Below, in pieces: positions 55,801 to 64,000 of a DNA stretch of 64,000 nt. The notes under the pieces are model-generated. The model was not told where the DNA came from and did not search any database. It saw only the letters and a program-made list of their open reading frames with translations. The position numbers and the translations under genes were made by a program. The DNA is from MFD04580-c1 sp963702995 (GTDB lineage Bacteria; Planctomycetota; Phycisphaerae; Tepidisphaerales; Tepidisphaeraceae), in contig OY969783.1 of NCBI GenBank assembly GCA_963702995.1, positions 5,084,001-5,148,000 on the forward strand, in the 5' to 3' direction. Numbering within the stretch: the stretch's first letter is position 1; each line of letters begins with the position of its first letter.

Positions 55801-57954
55801 GGCACGCCTGGGCCGCGGTGCTGAAGCAGCTCACGGCGATGAACCGCCTGGACGAGGCGATCGAGTGCGGCCGCGCCGCCTCGCAACGGTTCCCGTTACT
55901 CTGGCGGCTGTGGGTCGAGCTGGCGGCATCGTATCGACTCCGGGGGGAGGCGCGAGGAGATCGAAGCACTGAAGCAGGCCATCCTGCTCAACCCCGGCGC
56001 CTCGTACGCCGCCCGGATGCTTTCCGAGGCCCACGAGCGCGCCGCGCGCTTCAACGAGGCGCGGGAAGTCCTCGAACAGGCGGTCGCCCGCTCTCCGCTC
56101 GACGCGTTCAACCACGGTTGCCTTGCCGACGTGCTGTGGAAGCTCGGGCGGAAGGAGGAGGCCGTCGAGCGGGCCACCCGCGCCGCGGACCTCGACCCGG
56201 ACTACACCTGGTGCTGGGACGCACTGCGTCGATGGACGGCGGACCTGGGCAACGCCGATACGGCGATCAAGATCGCCCGCGAATTGACGCATCGCCGCGC
56301 CGGCGAAGCCCGCTCGTGGCTCATCCTGGCGCGGATGCTCGCCGGCCCCGCGAGCGCGCCGAGCGCCTGGAGGCGGCGGAGAACGCCGTCCGCCTGAGCC
56401 CGCGCTTCGTCGAGGCGTGCGACCTGCGCGCCATGACCCTGACGGAGATGGGGCGGTTCGACGAGGCCGAGGCGGCGTGCCGTCCCGAGGCGTTTGGCGC
56501 GGACGTGCCGCCCGAACTGCGAGGGCGTCTGGCGTGGGTCGCTTACCGCCGAAAAGACCTGACCCGCGCGATCGCGCTGATTCGCGCGCAGCTCGAGGAA
56601 GACCCGGTTTATCACTGGGGCTGGTCGCAGCTCGCCGACTGGCTGCGCCAGTCGAAGGACAAGCCCAGATGGCGCAACGCGCTGGAAACCATGGCGAAGA
56701 TGTGGCCGCACGACGCCAACGTCCATTGCCGTCTCGCGGAAGCGCGGTCGGACAACGGCGATCGAGCCGGCGCCAAGGCCGCCTATCGCAGGGCGGTCGC
56801 CCTTGCGCCCAACGACGACACCGCCACCAGCCACCTCGTGGACCTTCAGATCGAGGACAACGAGCTGGACGAGGCCGAGCGGACGCTCGCCCTCCTCAAG
56901 GCGCATTGGCCGGGCGCCTATACCTTCAAGCGCGAGATCGAGCTGGCCGCCAAGCGCGGCGATGCGAGCTTCGTTGTGCAAGGCGTCGCCAAGCTCGCCT
57001 CCATGCCGATGCGGAAAGACCTCTGGCCGCTCAAGTCCGCGATCGACGTTGCCCGGAAGCTGGGCAAGGCCGACGCGATGCGGGAAGCGTTGTCGGCGGT
57101 GGTCGAACAGCCGGGCGTCCATCCCTACGTCGGCGAATATCTGATTCGAAAAGGCCTGGAGCGACGCGATCGGCCGACCGACTGCATACCGCTGCTCGAC
57201 CGGCTCCAACCATTGGGGCAACTGGGGGTGGAGGCCATCGCCGCCTGGGTTGCGGCCGCCGGCAGGTGGGCGATCAAGGATGTGAAGACGCCGATCGGGC
57301 GGATGCCGATTCTCACAGATCCCGCAACGATACGCCTGGGTGCGTTCCCGGCCGCTCCGTCGGCAGATTCGTCTCCGGCGGGACTACCTCCGTGGGAACG
57401 TCAAGCTGTGGGGCACTACCGGGTACGCCTTCCACACGCTCCGCGACTACCGCGCGGCGATCGACTGGCTGGCCGACTGGCGGGAGCGCAAGGGCGTGGA
57501 AGCCTGGATGCTGGTCAACATCGCCGAGCCGCACCGCGCGCTGGGCAATGTGGCCGAGGCCCACGCGATCTCCGAGCACGCCATCACCCTCGGGGACGAA
57601 CAATCCCTGGCCCACGGCATCCACCTGCTCTGGCTGGCCTGCGACGCGACCCTCGCCAACGACCTGGCGGCGGCCGAGCCCCTGATCACCCGGGCCCGGC
57701 CGCTGATCGAGGGCGACACCTATCCGCGGCTGGCCGACATCTTTGATGGCGTGCTAGCCCTCCTGCGGAATTCCCGTGACCGCGCCGTGACCCTGGCCGC
57801 CCGCACGAAGATTCAGACGGCGATCTCGAGCTACCCGAACTTCCGTAAGGACGACGAGGTCCGTCGTAGCGTCGATCGGCTGCTACGGCACGTCGCCGCC
57901 TCCGGCGTTGACTGGCGGTCGCGGTGGTGGTGCTGGCGAACCCGGGTCGGGTGA
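52821..57954 (+). CDS. Giant TPR protein with internal C39-like cysteine-protease domain (about six frameshifts)
   Basis: About 1,710 residues assembled across shifts near 53853, 55074, 55400, 55950, 56347 and 57320. Residues about 1-335 are TPR helices (for example WLDRAHALCPERPWPWIERA). Next comes a C39/papain-like domain: LLPVPFVRQHHLTCAPATLS with the likely catalytic Cys, then SAHLQACIGYDSLRGTLLIR with the His. The remaining 1,200 residues are TPR again, ending in a region rich in Arg. C39-like domains cleave peptides or bind leader sequences. No signal peptide is seen. Joining the frames is my reconstruction, and the last shift is uncertain in type. Confidence 0.75.
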
Positions 57955-57984
57955 CCGGGCTCGGCGCTCAGCCCGGGCGGCCGC

Positions 57985-58905
57985 TCACTTGGACGGCGAG
58001 CTGACCGCTTTCGCCGGTGCCGCGCCCTGCGTCGCCACTTTCCGGCGGAAGACGGTATCGCCGCAGGTTGCATAGAGGTAGCCGCGGTTCTCGCCCCCGA
58101 AGGCGGTGCTCGTCAGCGGGCCCTGCTTGGGCTTGGGGAGGATGCCGAGCAGTTCGCCGCCGGGCGCGAAGATCTGGATGCCCAGCGCGGTCGTCACATA
58201 AACGCGGCCGTCCACGTCAACCGTCATGCCGTCGCCGGAGGCGTTGTCGGGCTTCTTCTCCGGGGCCTTCATCGTCATCAGGGGCTTCTTGTCGGTCAGC
58301 TTGCCGTCCGGCTCGATCTTGAACGCCCAGACGTTCAGGCCGCCGTAGTCGGAGACATACAGCGTTTTATGGTCGGGCGAGAGGCCGATGCCGTTTGGCT
58401 TGTTGATGCCGACGTCGGCCGCACTGCTCTGGTGGGTCGCGGGGTCAATCAAGGTCACCTGCTTCTTGCCCGTTTCCGTGAAGTAGATCTGCCCCGCGTT
58501 GGTGATGACCAGATCGTTTGGCGCGGCGCCGTCCGCCAGAACGGTTTCCTTGCCGCCGGGGAGTTCGTACGAGACGACCTGCTTTCCGCCGCACGCGTAG
58601 AGCTTCCCGTCGGCGCCCATCTTGGTGCCGCTCCGGGCGGCCTCGATCACCTTCGTCTTTGTTCCATCGATCGCAACTTTGAAGATGCCGGGCGGCTTGG
58701 CCTTCAGGTCGGAGAAGTAAAAGTTGCCTTCGGCGTCGCAGCTCGGGCCATCAACGAACCCGTGGCCTTCGGACACGATCGTCCAGTCCTGGCCGGGGAT
58801 CAGGATCGTCGAGAGCTTCGAAGGCTCTTCGGCGGCGCCCGCCGATGAGAATGTGAGCCCGATCGCGGCCACCAGGGCCCATAGCGCGGTGAGTTTTGTC
58901 GTCAT
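57985..58905 (-). CDS. Secreted SMP-30/gluconolactonase-type beta-propeller
   Basis: 306 residues from the ATG reading MTTKLTALWALVAAIGLTFS, a signal peptide. The propeller shows GFVDGPSCDAEGNFYFSDLK, NDLVITNAGQIYFTET, NKPNGIGLSPDHKTLYVSDY and GDGMTVDVDGRVYVTT. The metal-ligand positions of SMP-30/LRE lactonases (E...N...N...D) are approximately present. It would hydrolyse sugar lactones outside the cytoplasm. The frame extends far upstream without protein-like features, so I use the signal-peptide start. Confidence 0.88.
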   Translation of the reverse strand: MTTKLTALWALVAAIGLTFSSAGAAEEPSKLSTILIPGQDWTIVSEGHGFVDGPSCDAEGNFYFSDLKAKPPGIFKVAIDGTKTKVIEAARSGTKMGADGKLYACGGKQVVSYELPGGKETVLADGAAPNDLVITNAGQIYFTETGKKQVTLIDPATHQSSAADVGINKPNGIGLSPDHKTLYVSDYGGLNVWAFKIEPDGKLTDKKPLMTMKAPEKKPDNASGDGMTVDVDGRVYVTTALGIQIFAPGGELLGILPKPKQGPLTSTAFGGENRGYLYATCGDTVFRRKVATQGAAPAKAVSSPSK

Positions 58906-59313
58906 GCCGTTATCTACCGCCGATATCGCTCGCCGTGGAGGCGTTGGCATCCGTGGCATCGTCGTGTCGGCTGCGGGCTGCGCGGACGCCGATGAGGGTG
59001 TCGCCATCTTTTGTGTTGGAACTGCCTTCGCATTTCTTGGCGCTCTTCCCCTGGCGTTCTTGGCGTCTTGGCGTTCACTCTGTCTTCGATCCGAAAGAGT
59101 GAACGCCGAGACGCCAAGGATGCCAAGGCAGAAACGCCAGGAGGGATCGAACGAAAAAGAGGTTCTTTGGATCGCCGCCTGCCTGGGAGGACGGCCACCT
59201 CCGCTCATGTATCGATGCGCTAAGATCGCTTGCGGTCCGGCCGATGGCGCGGATAGAGTCATTTCCGAGGCGATGAATGTCTCATCCCTCGACGCCCCTC
59301 CACCCGGAGCCTC
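58906..59313. other. Intergenic stretch containing a long inverted repeat
   Basis: About 410 bases between two divergent secreted-protein genes. Apart from the repeat at 59034-59142 I see no gene. Promoters of both genes must be here. Confidence 0.55.
59034..59142. repeat. Long inverted repeat of CGCCAAG units, copy 1
   Basis: Left arm ttggcg...ggcgttcttggcgtcttggcg followed by its near-perfect inverse beginning agtgaacgccgagacgccaa, separated by about 20 nt. Built from the 8-mer gccaagac and relatives. A second copy lies at 63371-63482. Confidence 0.85.
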
Positions 59314-59865
59314 TTGCGATACGCATCCAGAGCCGTGGCTTTCCTCGTCGGTTTGATCGCTTTCACCGCGACGCGGGCGGCCGATGAAGCGATGAGAGTC
59401 CCTCCGCCCACCGTAACCGCGACGCCCGCCACCGGGCCGACGACAAGGCCTGTGGCCTCGGCCGATCAGGCGCTCATCCAGGGGTCGTGGCGTGTGCTGT
59501 CGATCTCCGAGAACGGAGCGCCCGGCCCCGACATGACCGAGAACCCCATGTCCATGCGGTTCGAAGGGGACGTCGCGAGTCTGATCCGCGGCAGCCGCCA
59601 GAAGGATTCGACGTTCATGCTCGACGGGTCGAAGGCCCCCAAACAGCTCACCCTGACTCCTAAGCCGCCCGGCGACGAAGCCAAGCTTCACCCGTCGATC
59701 TACGAACTCGCCGGCGATCATCTCAAGATCAGCTTCCGTCATGGCGACGAAGGGATGACCGTCCCAACCGGTTTCCAGCCCGCCGAAGGCGTGGTGGTCA
59801 TGACGCTTGAGCGCGACAAGGCCGCGGCCGCCGGCCCCTCCACGCGGCCGTCGGACGCCCGGTAG
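59314..59865 (+). CDS. TIGR03067-type secreted lipocalin-like protein
   Basis: 183 residues from a TTG preceded by GGAG. Signal peptide ending TATRAADE. The core begins DQALIQGSWRVLSISENG, which is the TIGR03067 opening (x-L-x-G-x-W), and ends EGVVVMTLERDK. This is a small beta-barrel family expanded in planctomycetes with no known function. An Ala/Pro/Thr-rich linker separates signal and domain. Confidence 0.8.
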   Translation: MRYASRAVAFLVGLIAFTATRAADEAMRVPPPTVTATPATGPTTRPVASADQALIQGSWRVLSISENGAPGPDMTENPMSMRFEGDVASLIRGSRQKDSTFMLDGSKAPKQLTLTPKPPGDEAKLHPSIYELAGDHLKISFRHGDEGMTVPTGFQPAEGVVVMTLERDKAAAAGPSTRPSDAR

Positions 59866-59942
59866 ATGCCGTCACTCCCGCATCGCCCTCACCGCGCGCA
59901 TCCCGCTTCCGCACCGTCAGCGATGTCTCGAGAGGCCTCTGG

Positions 59943-61307
59943 ATGAAACAGCGAAAGGGCGACGCCAAAGAGCTCCGCGAAACCGCCCGCCCGGAGGATC
60001 TGATCGTCCCCATGGCCCGACCCACGGAAGGAGACACCGACTGGTTCGTACGCGATCGCTTCGGCCTCTTTGTCCATTGGGGGCTTTATTCGCTCCCCGC
60101 CCGCCACGAATGGGTTCGGCACAACGAGCAGATCAGTGATGAGGCCTACGACCGCTACTTCCGCCGCTTCGACCCCGACCTCTATGACCCCCACGCCTGG
60201 GCCGCGGCCGCCGAGCAGGCGGGCATGAAGTATTTCGTCGTCACCACCAAGCATCACGAAGGGTTCTGCCTCTGGGATTCAAAGCTGACCGACTACAAGG
60301 CCCCGGCCAGCCCCGCCGGCCGCGATCTGTTGCGGCCGATGGTCAACGCCTTTCGCGAGCGCAACCTGAAGGTCGGCTTCTATCATTCCCTGATCGACTG
60401 GCATCATCCCCACTTCGTAATCGACCCGCACATCGGGCCCTATCGCAGCTCGCCGAAGCGGCTGAAACTGAACGACGGCCGCGAGCAAGCCAAGTATGCC
60501 CGCTACCTGTATGGGCAGGTGCATGAGCTGCTGTCCGAGTTCGGCAAGGTGGACGTGCTCTGGTTCGATTTCAGCTACCCCAAGCCCGACGGAAGTGGTA
60601 AAGGGCGTGAGGACTGGCGGAGCGAAGACCTCTATCGCCTGGTCCGTAAGCTCCAGCCGCACGTCATCCTGAATGATCGGCTCGACCTCCCCGGCGACCA
60701 GGGCTTCGATGTCAAGACGCCAGAGCAGTTCCAGCCGCGCGAGTGGGTCAAGGTGGATGGCCAGCCGGTCGTCTGGGAAGCCTGCCAGACCTTCAGCGGC
60801 TCCTGGGGGTATCACCGGGACGAGCAGAGTTGGAAGAGCGTCGATCAGCTCATCCAGATGCTGATCGATACAGTGAGCAAGGGGGGCAATCTGTTGCTCA
60901 ACGTCGGCCCAACCGGCCGCGGGGAGTTTGACGAGCGGGCCCTCGCACGGCTCGCCGGGATCGGGGCTTGGATGCGCCGCCATGCCCGGTCGATCTACGG
61001 TTGCACCCAGGCGCCGGCGATCTTTCAGCCGCCCCAGGATTGCCGCCTGACGTACAACCCCCAGGCGCGGCGGCTTTACGTGCATCTGTTCGCGTGGCCG
61101 TTCGTCGAGCTTCACCTGGACGGCTTCGCCAGCCGCGTGGAATATGCGCAGCTTCTGAACGACGCGTCGGAAATCCCCATCAGCTCCCGCGCGGAAATGC
61201 CGAGCGTCCATGCCAAGGAGCCCGAGCGCCGGGAGACGCTGACCCTCCGTCTGCCGGTCCAGAAACCGGACGTGGCGGTCCCGGTCATCGAGCTCTTCCT
61301 CAAGTGA
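59943..61307 (+). CDS. Alpha-L-fucosidase (GH29)
   Basis: 454 residues without a signal peptide. RFGLFVHWGLYSLPARHEWV, then YFVVTTKHHEGFCLWDS and KVDVLWFDFSYP, where the Asp of WFDF is the usual catalytic nucleophile of GH29. GNLLLNVGPTGRGEFD is also a GH29 signature. It would release terminal fucose from oligosaccharides; because it lacks an export signal, it may act on imported sugars. The C-terminal beta domain is present. Confidence 0.93.
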   Translation: MKQRKGDAKELRETARPEDLIVPMARPTEGDTDWFVRDRFGLFVHWGLYSLPARHEWVRHNEQISDEAYDRYFRRFDPDLYDPHAWAAAAEQAGMKYFVVTTKHHEGFCLWDSKLTDYKAPASPAGRDLLRPMVNAFRERNLKVGFYHSLIDWHHPHFVIDPHIGPYRSSPKRLKLNDGREQAKYARYLYGQVHELLSEFGKVDVLWFDFSYPKPDGSGKGREDWRSEDLYRLVRKLQPHVILNDRLDLPGDQGFDVKTPEQFQPREWVKVDGQPVVWEACQTFSGSWGYHRDEQSWKSVDQLIQMLIDTVSKGGNLLLNVGPTGRGEFDERALARLAGIGAWMRRHARSIYGCTQAPAIFQPPQDCRLTYNPQARRLYVHLFAWPFVELHLDGFASRVEYAQLLNDASEIPISSRAEMPSVHAKEPERRETLTLRLPVQKPDVAVPVIELFLK

Positions 61308-61551
61308 ACCTGTCTTGTCAGGCAAGGCGTAGGCGGAGCGAATGCTCGCCGAAAATCGGTTTGCGAAATCGAGCGGCTCGAATAGACTTAATGACCGATT
61401 CGTCGCGAACAAGGTCATGCTTGGCCGCGCCGACCGCACGTCGTCTCGCATCAGAGCTTGGCCCCCGTTCAACGTCGGCAACCGCCGGTCCGGCCGTCGC
61501 CGGCGGGGCGGAGGGTCGGTTTCATTTCATTCGATCGGTCGCGGAGAGCGT

Positions 61552-62403
61552 ATGTCCCGACGCAGCTCAGGCAGGTTTCGGCAGGCCGGCTTCACGCTGG
61601 TGGAGCTGCTTGTCGTGATCGGCATCATCGCGGTGCTGGTGGCCATCCTTCTGCCGACACTCTCCCAGGCGCGTGAAACGGCGAAGCAGACCAAATGCCT
61701 CAACAGCCTGCGGCAGATCGGCATCGCCAACACGATGTATCTCAACGAGTTTGATTGGAACCTTCCGTATCGATGGGGGTGGGATCCGAGCAACCCGAAC
61801 GTCCCCCAGCCGCCCGCGCCGTTCGACAGGCCGTATCGCTATTGGATGCACCTCTATCCGCTGGGGAAGTTGTTCGCGTCGCCCAACCCCGACAGCGGGC
61901 TCTATTCGGCGGCCGCCATCTGCCCCAACGCCGCGTTCGCCTGGAGCTACGGCTCGGTGAATGCTCAGAACGGGTACAACATGTCCCTCTCGTACGGGAT
62001 GAACACCGATCAACTGGACGGCTCCTACCCCGCCAACGGCAACCCGTCGGGCGGCAACACCGGCTCACCCCATTACCTGGTCGGCTGGCGCAGGCGGCAG
62101 GTGATCGCCCCGGCCGAGAAGATCCAGTTCGTGGACGCGCTCAACAGCGTCGCCACCGGCGGCAGCCCGCCGTATACGACGCGTTATTTCCTCCCCGGCT
62201 GGGGCGAGGACTACGCGCCAAACATCACGAATGCCGTCGCCAACCGCTCCAACGTCCTCTGCTATCGCCATCGTCGAGGCGCAAATGCGCTCTTCTTCGA
62301 CGGGCACGCGGAATGGCTCGGCTATGACTTCCTGAAGGTCGATCCGGCCGACCCGATCACCGTCACCAACAACACTCGCCAGTGGAAGCCGAAGAACAAG
62401 TGA
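61552..62403 (+). CDS. Pseudopilin-like protein with H-X9-DG tail, copy 1
   Basis: 283 residues from ATG 61552, preceded by GGAGAG. Short basic leader then the prepilin site QAGFTLVELLVVIGIIAVLV. The C-terminal HRRGANALFFDGHAEWL is the H-X9-DG motif typical of planctomycete DUF1559-like proteins. The middle is Gly/Pro/Tyr-rich. It is presumably processed by prepilin peptidase and displayed or secreted. It is paralogous to the next gene, 42 bp downstream. Confidence 0.9.
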   Translation: MSRRSSGRFRQAGFTLVELLVVIGIIAVLVAILLPTLSQARETAKQTKCLNSLRQIGIANTMYLNEFDWNLPYRWGWDPSNPNVPQPPAPFDRPYRYWMHLYPLGKLFASPNPDSGLYSAAAICPNAAFAWSYGSVNAQNGYNMSLSYGMNTDQLDGSYPANGNPSGGNTGSPHYLVGWRRRQVIAPAEKIQFVDALNSVATGGSPPYTTRYFLPGWGEDYAPNITNAVANRSNVLCYRHRRGANALFFDGHAEWLGYDFLKVDPADPITVTNNTRQWKPKNK

Positions 62404-62445
62404 CATGCGGCACCGCCCGGCGCCGGGCGAAGCAGGGAGTGTCCG

Positions 62446-63312
62446 ATGAAGCTTCATCAACCACGTAGCGGCCGCCACGGCGGGTTTACGCTGGTCGAAC
62501 TTCTCGTCGTCATCGGCATCATCGCGGTGCTTGTGTCCATCCTGCTCCCCACCCTCAGTAACGCGCGCGAGTCGGCGAAGCAGACCGTCTGCATGAACAA
62601 CCTGCGGCAGATCGGCATCTGCAACAAGATGTACATGAACGAGTTCGCCGACTGGTACATCCCGCAGCGGTGGGGCTGGAGCCCGTCTGCGCCGCCCGCC
62701 CCGCCGAACCCGCCGCCGCCGATGCCCGCCAGCGGGCTCGCGCGCGGGTGGCCGAACGTCTATACGCTCGGGAAGTTCTTCAACACGAAATACGATTTTG
62801 AGAACAACAGCCGCTACCCGGTCGGGGCAATCTGCCCGAACGCGACCTTCGCCTTCAGTTACGGCAACCCGAGCACGTCCAACGGCTACTACATCAGCCT
62901 GTCCTACGGGATGAATAACGACCAACTCGACGGGGGCTTTCCGCTCAACCCCGATTTTCTCGGCGGGAACACCGGCGCTCCGCACTACCTTTCCGGATGG
63001 CGGCGGCGTCAGGTGATCGCCCCGTCGGAAAAGATCCAGTTCGTTGACGCGATCGGCAGCGTGAATTCGGGCGGCAACCCGCCGTATTCGACCCGCTACT
63101 TCCTCCCCGGCTGGGGTGAGAACTTCGTCTCCGACCCGACCGGCCTGACCAGCAGATCAAACATCGTCGCCTATCGGCATCGACGCGGCGCGAATGTCCT
63201 CTTCTTCGACGGCCACGTGGAGTGGCTCGGATACGATGCGCTGAAGGTCGATCCGGCCGACCCCGCCAGCGTGACCAACAACACGCGGCAGTGGAAGCCG
63301 CGGATGAAGTAG
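62446..63312 (+). CDS. Pseudopilin-like protein with H-X9-DG tail, copy 2
   Basis: 288 residues, same architecture as the preceding gene: GGFTLVELLVVIGIIAVLVS, the shared segment GWRRRQVIAP(S)EKIQFVDA, and HRRGANVLFFDGHVEWLGYD at the C-terminus. The two are a tandem duplication with diverged middle parts (a PPAPPNPPPP linker here). Almost certainly one operon. Confidence 0.9.
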   Translation: MKLHQPRSGRHGGFTLVELLVVIGIIAVLVSILLPTLSNARESAKQTVCMNNLRQIGICNKMYMNEFADWYIPQRWGWSPSAPPAPPNPPPPMPASGLARGWPNVYTLGKFFNTKYDFENNSRYPVGAICPNATFAFSYGNPSTSNGYYISLSYGMNNDQLDGGFPLNPDFLGGNTGAPHYLSGWRRRQVIAPSEKIQFVDAIGSVNSGGNPPYSTRYFLPGWGENFVSDPTGLTSRSNIVAYRHRRGANVLFFDGHVEWLGYDALKVDPADPASVTNNTRQWKPRMK

Positions 63313-63370
63313 CCGCGACCCGCAAACGCTTCCACCGTTCGCTGGAGAAGGTCGCCGCCCACATTGCATT

Positions 63371-63482
63371 CTTTGGCGTTTGTTCCCTTGGCGTTCTTGG
63401 CGTCTTGGCGTTCGGTTTCGTCTTACGAAGAAAAAGTGAACGCCAAGACGCCAAGAACGCCAAGGGAAGAGCGCCAAGAAAG
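63371..63482. repeat. Long inverted repeat of CGCCAAG units, copy 2
   Basis: Left arm ctttggcgtttgttcccttg onward, right arm gtgaacgccaagacgccaag onward. Shares its core arm units with copy 1 at 59034-59142. Confidence 0.88.
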
Positions 63483-63556
63483 AGTTATCTGCGACGGCCC
63501 TTTCCCTAAGGCGTCACCTGCTCTTGCGCTGAACACGCCGGGTCAGGCCATTGTGT

Positions 63557-63584
63557 TTGTTCTAAGATCCGTTGCCCCTACAAT
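63557..63584 (+). promoter_or_regulatory. Possible sigma-70 promoter of prfC
   Basis: TTGTTC at 63557-63562 and TACAAT at 63579-63584 with a 16-base spacer, about 105 bp upstream of the prfC start. Confidence 0.35.
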
Positions 63585-63688
63585 TCCGCTGAAGCGGCGG
63601 CGGAGGCGTCGGTGTCGCGGACTATTTTCCGCTACGTCTTTCGGTCGCAATCGACGATGCGTCAGCAGTGCCCGTTACCCAACGCAAC

Positions 63689-64000
63689 ATGAGCTTTGAC
63701 ACCGAGATCGCCCGCCGGCGCACCTTCGCCATCATCTCCCACCCCGACGCCGGCAAGACCACGCTGACCGAGAAGTTCCTCCTCTACGGCGGCGCGGTTC
63801 AGCTGGCCGGGTCGGTCACGGCGCAAGAACCAGCGGGCCGCCACGTCCGACTGGATGGAATTGGAGCGAAAACGCGGGATCTCGGTCAGCTCGACCGTTC
63901 TTCAGTTCGACTACCAGGGGTATCGCGTCAATCTGCTCGACACGCCCGGCCACAAGGACTTTTCGGAAGACACCTATCGCGTGCTGACTGCCGTCGATGC
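63689..64000 (+). CDS. prfC: Peptide chain release factor 3, 5' part (two-base deletion)
   Basis: The first 104 or so codons are in the window. MSFDTEIARRRTFAIISHPD then AGKTTLTEKFLLYGGAVQL is the RF3 G1 P-loop region. After a two-base loss in a GC run near 63820-63824 the frame continues ARKNQRAATSDWMELERKRG, then ISVSSTV and LLDTPGHKDFSEDTYR (G3). RF3 is a translational GTPase that recycles RF1/RF2. The break in such a conserved gene is best explained as sequence error. Confidence 0.93.
   Translation, partial: MSFDTEIARRRTFAIISHPDAGKTTLTEKFLLYGGAVQLAGSVTAQEPAGRHVRLDGIGAKTRDLGQLDRSSVRLPGVSRQSARHARPQGLFGRHLSRADCRRC

Noticed and set aside
59943..61307. A polysaccharide-utilisation locus around the fucosidase
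   Set aside because: No SusC/D, transporter or second glycoside hydrolase is adjacent; neighbours are a TIGR03067 protein and pseudopilins.
63689..64000. Programmed frameshift in prfC
   Set aside because: Programmed shifting is known for prfB, not prfC; here a GC dinucleotide is missing from a GCGC run with no slippery site or stop-codon context.
1..64000. tRNA or rRNA genes
   Set aside because: No stretch with the conserved T-loop GTTCGANTC and matching acceptor ends, and no rRNA core sequence, was found by eye. A covariance search would settle it.

Overview
The window is a GC-rich bacterial chromosome segment that most resembles Planctomycetota, probably a Phycisphaerae/Tepidisphaerales-like lineage. 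The pointers are two N-terminal LEPR-XLL sorting motifs, two prepilin-like proteins with H-X9-DG tails, a TIGR03067 protein, a prenyltransferase-repeat/DUF4159 protein, a DUF6797-type secreted dehydrogenase-like protein and a free-standing EboE. This placement is inference from gene families; no rRNA gene lies in the window.

A technical point governs every pseudogene call. About 20 single-base (once two-base) frameshifts interrupt otherwise intact genes, including lysA, prfC and the Walker A codons of an ABC ATPase. Most are one-base losses in short G or C runs, which is what uncorrected consensus error looks like. I annotate these genes across the shift and call decay only where other evidence supports it.

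Layout. 1-5.1 kb (minus): an ABC export operon (ATPase, permease, membrane-anchored partner). 5.3-11.5 kb: rpsU, a hotdog thioesterase, a DUF2726 protein, lysA, eboE. 11.6-13.8 kb: a type II restriction-modification system with a controller protein, a palindromic operator-like site and a tandem duplication at the methylase start. 13.8-25.6 kb: uppS, an orphan fliN, a CCA-adding enzyme, DinB, a fumarylacetoacetase-family hydrolase, a pseudopilin with a secreted PilP-like partner, and the DUF4159 protein. 25.6-30.6 kb: a scrambled island with lower-GC stretches. It holds gene fragments (LEPR-XLL, Rhs/YD, HINT, SMI1 immunity, transposase) cut up by a hairpin repeat family, one copy of which is split by an ORF-less group II intron. 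30.7-33.6 kb: a DUF4062-NB-ARC-TPR STAND ATPase. 34-41 kb: rpmA, a LEPR-XLL beta-propeller/CARDB surface protein, the DUF6797 protein and a lipoprotein. 41.2-42.8 kb: a coupled AAA ATPase/TOPRIM pair of OLD/PARIS type.

43-52.5 kb (plus) is the most interesting region. It is a compact gene set: a lipoyl-domain GcvH-like protein, a CobW GTPase, a small HdrA-like Cys protein, a 2x[4Fe-4S] ferredoxin, an HpnH-like radical SAM enzyme, a DUF116-polyprenyl synthase fusion, a prenyltransferase-repeat protein and a squalene-hopene-type cyclase. Most neighbours overlap or lie within about 60 bp. I read it as a terpenoid-lipid pathway with its own redox and cofactor supply.

52.8-64 kb: a giant TPR protein with an internal C39-like domain, an SMP-30-type beta-propeller, a TIGR03067 protein, a GH29 fucosidase, tandem H-X9-DG pseudopilins and the 5' end of prfC. 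No tRNA, rRNA or CRISPR array was recognised.
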